From the NCBI GenBank assembly GCA_020848655.1, contig JADLHU010000056.1:1-53496 (forward strand): DNA of 53,496 nt, read 5' to 3'. Each line of letters opens with the position of its first letter. Position 1 is the stretch's first letter. The notes beneath the pieces were generated by a model. The model had not been told where the DNA came from and searched no databases. It saw only the letters and a list, made by a program, of their open reading frames with translations. The stretch comes from Novosphingobium sp. Lineage in GTDB: Bacteria; Pseudomonadota; Alphaproteobacteria; Sphingomonadales; Sphingomonadaceae. Made by a program: the position numbers and the translations under genes. Shown here piece by piece: positions 18,262 through 25,014 of this stretch.

Positions 18262-19971
18262 TCAGGTTGTCTTGCGCAAGTCGCGCCGCGTCACTGCCTG
18301 CTCCGGGTGATAGGTGTGGCACATCGTGCAGCCCGAAGGAACCGGCGCCGAATGCGCGCTTTCGCCCAGATGGCAGGTTTGGCACTGGGCAATGCCCGGC
18401 AGCAGCACGTCCGACGACGACGACGACTTGCCGGCCTGATGGCACGAGGTGCACTTTTCCTGCGCGTGCGGCTTATGATCGAACCAGCCCTGCGGCATGT
18501 AGCGCGAAACCAGCGTGACCGGCATCACGCCCGGCCGGCCGCCGCGCGTGACCGGGGTGTGACACTCGCCGCAGACCCCTTGCGGGGTCAGCGCGCGCTG
18601 GATCAGCAGCGCGTTGACGCTGGTCGGGCCGAAGTTCGAGAAATAGGGCCGCCCTTGCGCATAGTTCCCCGGCCGCTGCCGACCGCCCGACGCCGTGCGG
18701 AAATCGGCCACCGACAGATCGGCCACCATCTGATCGACATCGCCATGCTTGAGCCGGCGCACGGTGCCGCCCACTTTGTCATAGGCGAGGCTGTGGCAAC
18801 CTTCGCAATCGCGATCCATCGAGATCGGCTGAAAGCGCACGCCGTCCTCGGTCGGATGGTGGCAATCCTTGCATTCCATCCCGGCCGAACCATAGCCGCG
18901 CTCCCCGCCGAAACTGGCCGCCATGCGCGCCACGCCGCCGCGCGGATCGAGGTGCAGCTTGTGCGGGAAGCTCAGCCCGCTGTGTTCGCGCGGGGCGGCG
19001 TCAAGCGAGGTGGCGACGCGCCTGCGGCTGGCCGGATCGACGACGATGGCGGGCGTGAACTGCGGATGCTGGCGGCCGAAATCGCTGGCATCGCCCAGCT
19101 TGGTATCGCCCAGCCTGTCGTGCAGCACGCCATGGCAATCGGCGCAGAACTGCTGTGCCGGCAGCGCCATGCGCTGCGGCCCTTCATGCTCCACATGGCA
19201 ATCAACGCAGGCGCCCGGTCCCGGCCGACCAAAAGCCTTGCCCACCGCCCACAGCAACCGCGTGCCCAGCGGCCCGCCTTCGCGCGCGGTGGCCAGCCGC
19301 AGCGGATCGGCATGATCGTGGACTTTCTCGTGGCAGGTGGTGCAGGCGGTATCGCGCACCGATTCGAACGGCTTGACGTGGCAGGCCTCGCACTTGCCCT
19401 CGAGCGCGTGGTGGGCCAGGCTGAGCTTGCCCGCGCTCCAGCTTGAATCGCCCGAAACGGGCCGCTGCGGATCGGCCTGATGCCACAGGCTGCTGGCGAT
19501 CGGGAATGCCAGGAACACCAGCAGGATCAGCCCCGCCAGAACCCAGGACAGCCGCCGCTTGCCCGGCATCGCGGCGGCGAGCGAGAAGCCGCGCTTGGCA
19601 TCGTCCGCCGCGCCCTGATCGAGCGCGGCGACTTGCGCGACGGTGACCAGCAGCGCTCCGTCATCGTCCTGCGAGACGGTGAGCGCATATGTGCCGAAAC
19701 GCAGTTCGGTACCGCGCGCGGCGCTGAACTGCGTTTCGCGCGTGGTCGCGCCATCGCGCGCGAAGCCCAGCGTGCCGACCGCGCGGACCCCGACGCGGCC
19801 ATCGCCCAGCGCCTCGATCACCGCATGCGCGGGATCGACGGCAAGGTCGGGCAGGTGAATATCGTTTTCCGCCGAGCGGCCGACGGTCAACGCCGGCTTG
19901 TCGACCATGCGGTCGCGAACGATCTGCCGCCCGTCGGCGGTGTACTCTATGGTCCTGAGCCTGAAAGACAT
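18262..19971 (-). CDS. FHA-domain, membrane-anchored decaheme cytochrome c
   Basis: A 569-residue protein. Residues about 1-100 form an FHA-like domain (LTVGRSAENDIHLPDLAVDP), residues about 140-162 a single TM (WVLAGLILLVFLAFPIASSLW), and the rest is periplasmic with ten CXXCH motifs from residue 194 to about 550: CEACH, CTTCH, CVDCH, CADCH, CKDCH, CEGCH, CGECH, CTSCH, CQTCH, CTMCH. The FHA domain keeps GR and His, but the usual Ser-Arg pair before the His is replaced by Asp-Pro, so phosphothreonine binding may be weakened or lost. The start at 19971 has a G-rich ribosome site. It lies 16 nt after the cytochrome b-like gene and probably takes electrons from it. A cytoplasmic FHA sensor fused to a periplasmic decaheme is an unusual architecture. 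Confidence 0.85.
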   Translation of the reverse strand: MSFRLRTIEYTADGRQIVRDRMVDKPALTVGRSAENDIHLPDLAVDPAHAVIEALGDGRVGVRAVGTLGFARDGATTRETQFSAARGTELRFGTYALTVSQDDDGALLVTVAQVAALDQGAADDAKRGFSLAAAMPGKRRLSWVLAGLILLVFLAFPIASSLWHQADPQRPVSGDSSWSAGKLSLAHHALEGKCEACHVKPFESVRDTACTTCHEKVHDHADPLRLATAREGGPLGTRLLWAVGKAFGRPGPGACVDCHVEHEGPQRMALPAQQFCADCHGVLHDRLGDTKLGDASDFGRQHPQFTPAIVVDPASRRRVATSLDAAPREHSGLSFPHKLHLDPRGGVARMAASFGGERGYGSAGMECKDCHHPTEDGVRFQPISMDRDCEGCHSLAYDKVGGTVRRLKHGDVDQMVADLSVADFRTASGGRQRPGNYAQGRPYFSNFGPTSVNALLIQRALTPQGVCGECHTPVTRGGRPGVMPVTLVSRYMPQGWFDHKPHAQEKCTSCHQAGKSSSSSDVLLPGIAQCQTCHLGESAHSAPVPSGCTMCHTYHPEQAVTRRDLRKTT

Positions 19972-19987
19972 GCCCCCCACAGGCCCC

Positions 19988-20896
19988 CTACCAGTAATAA
20001 AACACGCTGATGATATGCGCCGACAGCGCGCCAAGCAGCGCGAACGTGGCCGGCACATGCACGAAAAGCCACACTTCCAGCAGCCCCCGGATGCGCATGT
20101 GCCGCCGCATCCGCCCCAGTTGCGACAGCCGCCGCTGGAGCAGCGATTCGACGCGCTGCGCCGCCAGTCGCTCACTCTCGCCCACGTCCGCCCCGCCCCC
20201 TGCGGCGGCGAAGCCATCGAGCGCGGCCTGCGTGGCACAGCGCGGATACTTGCCCGAAAGCCGCGCGCGGATACCACCGGCGAAAGGATCTTCGGCCAGC
20301 GCCATGCCGACAAGATCGGCATACCCGCGCGGCAGCGGCTGCGCCGCATCGTGCAACTGCCGGTCGATCGCGCGCAGGCCGTCGAGCATCTGGCCGGTGG
20401 TCATCTCGTCACGGTTGTTGCTCAAGGCCTGCGGCAGCGTGGCATAGGCGCTGATGCCGAACACGCCCGATGCGATCACCAGCATCATCAGCGCATAGGC
20501 CAGCGTGTGCACGTTCCAGCCGAACTGGAACCCGGTGTGCAAGGTGGCGATCACGATCAGCGCAAGCCCCAGATAGACATGCGCCGAAGTCCACGCCTTG
20601 AGCGACCAGCCCCCCGGCGTCATCGCCCGCTTACGCATGCCCAGCAGCGAAAGCCACACGATCAGGAGCGCGCCCAGCGTGCCCAGCGTATAGCCGTACC
20701 AACTGCCGCCATTGGGGCGCGGCTGCACATCGGCCGCGAAATAGCCGACGATCGCCGCCACGCACAGCACCAGCGCGATCTTCAGCCAGCGGAACCGGGC
20801 ATGGCGCAGGAAGCCTTCGTGATCGCTGACCGCCTCGCGGCCAGACTGGCGGCCGCCCGAAGCGGGGTTGGTCGAAGCGCGCGGGACAGAAGCCAT
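19988..20896 (-). CDS. Membrane cytochrome b-like electron-transfer protein
   Basis: A 302-residue polytopic protein. TMs are visible near residues 38-57 (WLKIALVLCVAAIVGYFAA), 69-87, 103-122 (SAHVYLGLALIVIATLHTGF), 129-152, and 268-302 (FVHVPATFALLGALSAHII). Histidines inside or beside helices (AHVYLG, ATLHTG, WNVHTL, FVHVP, SAHII) could ligate b-type haems, as in membrane subunits that pass electrons across the inner membrane. A soluble stretch at about 155-265 lies between helix pairs. It overlaps the upstream flavo-iron-sulfur gene by one base (TGATG). The inferred role is to move electrons from the cytoplasmic Fe-S modules to the periplasmic decaheme. Haem number and type are not certain. 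Confidence 0.75.
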   Translation of the reverse strand: MASVPRASTNPASGGRQSGREAVSDHEGFLRHARFRWLKIALVLCVAAIVGYFAADVQPRPNGGSWYGYTLGTLGALLIVWLSLLGMRKRAMTPGGWSLKAWTSAHVYLGLALIVIATLHTGFQFGWNVHTLAYALMMLVIASGVFGISAYATLPQALSNNRDEMTTGQMLDGLRAIDRQLHDAAQPLPRGYADLVGMALAEDPFAGGIRARLSGKYPRCATQAALDGFAAAGGGADVGESERLAAQRVESLLQRRLSQLGRMRRHMRIRGLLEVWLFVHVPATFALLGALSAHIISVFYYW

Positions 20897-23343
20897 CAGC
20901 CTTCCTCCTCAAGCCGGGAAACAGACAGGAAGGTTTCGGGCGCGACGCGGATCGCCGCCCCGGTCGGGCAAGCGCGCACGCAGGCGGGGCCGCCGTCGAT
21001 GCCCGAACACATATCGCACTTGATCGCCTTCTTGGGCTGCTCCACGCCGGCCACGGCGTTCTTCTTGCGCCACGTCTTCGATGGTTCGCCCGGCCCAGGC
21101 CCCTTGCCGAAGAACAGCCACGACAGCAGCGGCGGCTTGGGCGGCGGCACGCTGTCCATGCGGATCACGCCATAAGGGCAATTGCGCTGGCAGTTGCCGC
21201 AGCCGATGCAGGTATCGTCGATGAAGACTTCGCCGTCCGGCCCGCGCTTGATCGCGTTGGGCGGGCAATCGGCCATGCAGTGCGGATGCTCGCAGTGGCG
21301 ACAGCTCGTCGGCACGTGGAGGTGGGCATATGTCTTGCCCGCCTCGCGATCGAGGCGCGAAAGGCCCTCGTGGCTGTCGGCGCAGGCCTTTTCGCAGTTG
21401 TCGCAGCCGACGCAGAGCGTCTCGTCGATCAGGAGCACGTCGGTGGCTTCGCCGATGCCATTGTCGACCAGGAATTGCGCGGTCTGCGAATACATGTCGA
21501 CGACGCTGGAGAAGTTGTCCTTGTGGCCGGCGATGAACTGGTTGACCTCGCGCCGCGAAGCCATGTCGGCCTGCGCCTTCTTCAGCAATTCGGGCTTGCG
21601 CGCCAGCAGCGCGGCAAAGGCCTCGCCCGGCAGGCGGATCACTTCGGACTTGATCGCCGCCTTTACCGTGGCCGAGCGCGGCAGCCCGTCGATCAGCGCC
21701 ATTTCGCCGACATAGGACCCAGCCGGCAGGTACGAAAGGAACACCGGCTTGCCGCCGATGGTCTTTTCGACGATCATCGATCCGCGCCGGATCACATAGA
21801 CGTCGGTGCCCTCGTCGCCTTCGGCCAGCACCACTTCGCCGGCGCGCTTGCTCTGCACTTCGGCGCCTTCGACCAGTTCGGCCACGTCGGCGCTGGTCAG
21901 CCCCGAACCGAAGATCTGGAGCAATTGCCGCTCGATAGAGATGCGCGTGATGGCGCGTCCGGCAGCGGGCACCGTGGCGATGAGCTTGAGAGCGGCGTTG
22001 CGCGACAGTTCCACCACCACGGTCGGTTCGGCGGCGCGGATGGTCGATCCCCGGCGACGGCCGGAAATCAGGCCGACTTCCCCGAAGATCGCGCCCTGGC
22101 CGATCGGCACGGTGCGGGCTGGATCGTCCTTGTCGATTTCCACGTTCACGCCGCCCAGCGCGATGGCGAACAGCGAGGAACCGGGTTCGTTGCGCGCGAA
22201 CACCGCCTCGCCCGCCGCGAAGCTGCGCACGTCGCTGTCGAGCATGAGTTCGCGGAGCTGGAGCGGCGACACGTCGCGGAAAATATCGATGTTGCCGCCG
22301 AAGACATCGAGCCATTGCTCCACGTTGCGGCTGCCCGGCAGCTTGCCGAACTTGGCGGCCAGGATCGGCTCGTCGGCGGGCTTCAGGCTGGTGTTGCCGT
22401 TCAGGAACTCGACCACGTCGTAGCCCTGGTTCATGCAATGCTTGATCAGCGGATAGCCGGCCAGCGCGCCGATCACGTGAATGCCGGGCTTGGTCGTTTC
22501 GAACACCGGCGACAGCACGGGAAACGCTTCGCGCTCGGCGCTGGTGAACGCGATGCCGCAGCTTTCGATAAAGGCGCGCGGCGCGGCGGACCCCATGCGG
22601 GCGATGATCCGGTCGCAGCGGATCGTCTCGCGCCCATCGCGCGTGTCGAGCAGCATTTCGCCGGGGCGCACTTCGGCCGGCGTCGTCTCGGTGCGGATGA
22701 TGACCCGGCCCGAAGCCGCCGCTTCCTGCAGCAGCTTGACGTTGGCCGCCTTGGCGCGGGCGAAATCGGCGCCGCGATTGAGGATCGTCACCGTGTTGCG
22801 CTGCACCGGATCGGCGGCAAGGCCCAGCGCGTTCTCGATCCCGGCGTCGCCCGTGCCGACCACGGTGATATGCTCGTCGAAATACTCGCCCGGATCGTCA
22901 AGCTGGTATTGCACGTGGGGCAGGTCGGCCCCGGCGCAGCGCATGGTGTTGGGGTTGCCTTGCGTGCCGATCGCCAGGATCACCGCATCCGCGCCGATCT
23001 GGTCGCCGCCTTTCAGCGAAAGGACGAAGGCGCCCTTCTCCCCCTCGATCTTGATGACTTCGCTGTTGAGACGGACGTTGACTTGCTGTTCGGCGATCTC
23101 GCGGTCCCAGGTGGACAGCACCACTTCGCGCTTGCCCGCATCGAAGCCCAGGTCCGAACGCAGCACCAGCGACGAAGGCGTCGCCATGACGTGCTTGCCC
23201 TTCTGGTACTTGAAGATGGTATCGGAAAGGTGATCGGTCTTTTCCAGCAGGACATGGGCAATGCCCAGTTGCGCGGCGCGCGCGGCCGCGCTGAGACCGG
23301 CCGGCCCCGACCCGATAATCGCGATGCTGACGCGAGACGTCAC
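20896..23343 (-). CDS. FAD/NAD(P) oxidoreductase - 2x cyclic-nucleotide-binding - 4x[4Fe-4S] fusion
   Basis: An 815-residue cytoplasmic fusion. Residues 1-330 are a pyridine-nucleotide reductase: FAD site IIGSGPAGLSAA, second dinucleotide site VVGTGDAGIENA, and no CXXC disulfide. Residues about 350-470 and 475-600 are two cyclic-nucleotide-binding domains with phosphate-cassette matches FGEVGLISGRRRGSTIRA and GEMALIDGLPRSATVKA; both keep the Arg that contacts the cyclic phosphate. Residues 640-795 carry four DmsB/HybA-type cysteine clusters (CVGCDNCEKAC; CRHCEHPHCMADC; CIGCGNCQRNC; CDMC...CVRAC). It is the first gene of the minus-strand operon and overlaps the cytochrome b-like gene. Inferred job: NAD(P)H to FAD to Fe-S to cytochrome b, gated by cAMP or cGMP. 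The reverse direction is possible. Confidence 0.88.
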   Translation of the reverse strand: MTSRVSIAIIGSGPAGLSAAARAAQLGIAHVLLEKTDHLSDTIFKYQKGKHVMATPSSLVLRSDLGFDAGKREVVLSTWDREIAEQQVNVRLNSEVIKIEGEKGAFVLSLKGGDQIGADAVILAIGTQGNPNTMRCAGADLPHVQYQLDDPGEYFDEHITVVGTGDAGIENALGLAADPVQRNTVTILNRGADFARAKAANVKLLQEAAASGRVIIRTETTPAEVRPGEMLLDTRDGRETIRCDRIIARMGSAAPRAFIESCGIAFTSAEREAFPVLSPVFETTKPGIHVIGALAGYPLIKHCMNQGYDVVEFLNGNTSLKPADEPILAAKFGKLPGSRNVEQWLDVFGGNIDIFRDVSPLQLRELMLDSDVRSFAAGEAVFARNEPGSSLFAIALGGVNVEIDKDDPARTVPIGQGAIFGEVGLISGRRRGSTIRAAEPTVVVELSRNAALKLIATVPAAGRAITRISIERQLLQIFGSGLTSADVAELVEGAEVQSKRAGEVVLAEGDEGTDVYVIRRGSMIVEKTIGGKPVFLSYLPAGSYVGEMALIDGLPRSATVKAAIKSEVIRLPGEAFAALLARKPELLKKAQADMASRREVNQFIAGHKDNFSSVVDMYSQTAQFLVDNGIGEATDVLLIDETLCVGCDNCEKACADSHEGLSRLDREAGKTYAHLHVPTSCRHCEHPHCMADCPPNAIKRGPDGEVFIDDTCIGCGNCQRNCPYGVIRMDSVPPPKPPLLSWLFFGKGPGPGEPSKTWRKKNAVAGVEQPKKAIKCDMCSGIDGGPACVRACPTGAAIRVAPETFLSVSRLEEEG

Positions 23344-23371
23344 CCCTTACCCCCCGATGCGGTGAACCCCT

Positions 23372-23387
23372 GTGATTGCAGTATCAC
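23372..23387. promoter_or_regulatory. Inverted repeat GTGAT-N6-ATCAC in a divergent promoter region
   Basis: A perfect 5-bp inverted repeat lies between the oxidoreductase operon (start 23343, minus) and the CcmI-like gene (start 23460, plus), and is the clearest symmetrical element in that gap. It resembles CRP/FNR half-sites, but the spacer is 6 bp where CRP sites have 4 between these bases, so canonical CRP binding is doubtful. Confidence 0.3.
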
Positions 23388-23459
23388 GGGAACTTGCGCA
23401 AATCGCATTTAATATCGCGCGAACATTTAAATCGCCTGAGGGGGCAAAAAGCAGCGGCA

Positions 23460-24377
23460 ATGGCACAAGAAACGAAAAAGGCGCTGCCGATCGGCCGCAT
23501 CGCGCTGATCCTGGGGGCCTTCGCCGCCGCCTTTGCCGTGGTCTATGCCGTGTCGCGCAATCGCGATGGCGCGCCACCGGTGGCCGTGGCCAGCGCCGAT
23601 GCCGATCCGCAGTCGCTCGCCGCGCTCGAACAGCGCGCGCAAGGCAGCCCCACCGATGCCAAGGCGTGGCAGGAACTGGGTTTCGCCTATTTCCAGCAAG
23701 GCCGGTTCGACGATGCGGCGCGCGCTTATGACAAGGCCACCGGCATCGATCCGAAACAGGCGCTGCTGTGGTCGGCGCTGGGCGAGGCGCGCGTCATGGC
23801 CAGCGAGAAAGATCCGATGCCGCCCGCCGCGCTGAGCGCCTTCGAGCGCGCGCTGGCGCTGGACGCAAAAGATCCGCGCGCGCGCTATTTCCTGGCGGTG
23901 AAAAGGGATCTGGGCGGCGACCATGCCGGGGCGCTGGCCGATTGGCTGGCGCTGCTTGCCGATACGCCCGCCGATGCACCCTGGCGCACCGATCTGGTGC
24001 GCACGATCGAACAAGTGGGCAAGATCAACCAGGTCGATGTCGCCCCGAAGATCGCCGCCGCGCAGAAAGCCGCGCCGCCGCCCACCGCGCCGATGGCGGC
24101 GCGGGCCATCCCCGGGCCCAGCGCGCAGGATCTCGCGGCCGCCGGCGCGATCCCGCCCAGCCAGCAGCGCGACATGGCCGAAGGCATGGTTGCCCGACTG
24201 GAAGCGCGGCTGAAAAGCCAGCCGCAGAACGTCGAAGGCTGGGTCATGCTGATGCGCAGCCGCGCGACGCTGGGCCAGCCCGACAAGGCCGCCGCCGCGC
24301 TGCGCGATGCCGTGGCCGCCAATCCTGCCCGCGCCGCCGAACTGCGCGAGCAGGCGCAAGTGCTGGGCGTGCGGTAG
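23460..24377 (+). CDS. CcmI/CycH-like TPR protein of cytochrome c maturation
   Basis: A 305-residue protein with an N-terminal TM (about 10-30, IGRIALILGAFAAAFAVVYAV) and periplasmic TPR repeats: AWQELGFAYFQQGRFDDAARAYDKATGIDP at 60-90, a second near ALLWSALGEARVM, and a C-terminal part (DMAEGMVARLEARLKSQPQNVEGW) close to the TPR region of CcmI/CycH. CcmI presents apocytochrome c to the haem ligase. A chaperone for the unusual load of 25 CXXCH-type motifs next door is a natural reading. The first in-frame ATG of the frame is at 23376; 23460 is preferred because the TM then sits close to the N-terminus. It ends 6 nt from the convergent Pycsar-effector-like gene. It might instead be part of a general ccm locus outside the window. 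Confidence 0.65.
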   Translation: MAQETKKALPIGRIALILGAFAAAFAVVYAVSRNRDGAPPVAVASADADPQSLAALEQRAQGSPTDAKAWQELGFAYFQQGRFDDAARAYDKATGIDPKQALLWSALGEARVMASEKDPMPPAALSAFERALALDAKDPRARYFLAVKRDLGGDHAGALADWLALLADTPADAPWRTDLVRTIEQVGKINQVDVAPKIAAAQKAAPPPTAPMAARAIPGPSAQDLAAAGAIPPSQQRDMAEGMVARLEARLKSQPQNVEGWVMLMRSRATLGQPDKAAAALRDAVAANPARAAELREQAQVLGVR

Positions 24378-24383
24378 GTTGGC

Positions 24384-25010
24384 CTAGCCGGCCAGAACCC
24401 CCGCCAGCAGCCCGCGGCTTTCGTACAGCACCATCAGGAATGTCAGGCTGAGGCCGAACTGGAAGATGCGGAACGCATAGCCCAGATAGCGGTATTTCTT
24501 GCGCTGGAGCACTTGCCCGTTCTGGTGAATGTCGCGCAGCATGGTGCGGAACACCTGCTCGTCGCTGCCCAGTTCGGCCAGGATCGCATCGGCGAACGCA
24601 TCCTCGTCCATCCGCGCGAAGACGCCGAAGAACAGCAGGTTCTGCCGTGCATCGCCCGCTGGATCGCCCGAGGGATCACGCCGCGCGGGCGCGCCGCCCA
24701 CCTTGGGCACCACCGCCGCCACCGCCAGCATCGCCGAAACGAAGGCGAAAGCGGCCAGCACCAGCAGCGAGAGCGGAAATTGCCCCCGGCTCGCCTGGCT
24801 GACCGAGATGGTGAAGACCACGAACGTTGCACCCATCAGCAGGCTGGCCTTCTGATCGGCCATCTGGCTGAGCGTCAGATTGGCCTGCGTCGCGGTGCGC
24901 ACCAGATGGATCGCATGCGACGAGAACACCCGCGGCCCTGTTGCGACGGGTGCCGCAACAGGGGCGGCGGGGGACGCCGCGCCGGTTCCCGCTTGGGCAT
25001 CCCCCGCCAT
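24384..25010 (-). CDS. Pycsar-effector-like membrane protein (DUF5706)
   Basis: A 208-residue protein with an Ala/Pro/Val-rich N-terminal tail. Then come the family-like segment LTLSQMADQKASLLMGATFV, two adjacent TMs (about 58-75 and 80-100), a cytoplasmic stretch (NLLFFGVFARMDEDAFADA ... RDIHQNGQVLQRKKYRYL) and a last TM near 180-200. This layout matches the PycTM effectors of Pycsar, where a cyclic pyrimidine nucleotide made by a cyclase opens a membrane-damaging protein. No PycC cyclase is adjacent; the gene starts 4 nt after gdhA, so it is co-transcribed with it. A housekeeping cyclic-nucleotide-linked role is as likely as phage defence. The family call is from remembered motif pattern, not a search. 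Confidence 0.65.
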   Translation of the reverse strand: MAGDAQAGTGAASPAAPVAAPVATGPRVFSSHAIHLVRTATQANLTLSQMADQKASLLMGATFVVFTISVSQASRGQFPLSLLVLAAFAFVSAMLAVAAVVPKVGGAPARRDPSGDPAGDARQNLLFFGVFARMDEDAFADAILAELGSDEQVFRTMLRDIHQNGQVLQRKKYRYLGYAFRIFQFGLSLTFLMVLYESRGLLAGVLAG

Positions 25011-25014
25011 CGCG

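Noticed and set aside
23371..23388. Canonical CRP site TGTGA-N6-TCACA
   Set aside because: The two halves are 8 bp apart when read as TGTGA and TCACG, and the last base differs; kept only as a weak inverted repeat.
24937..24969. Hairpin CCCTGTTGC/GCAACAGGG inside the Pycsar-effector-like gene
   Set aside because: It lies within the Ala/Val/Pro linker codons of the gene and has no T-run; it is probably a by-product of repetitive GC-rich coding.
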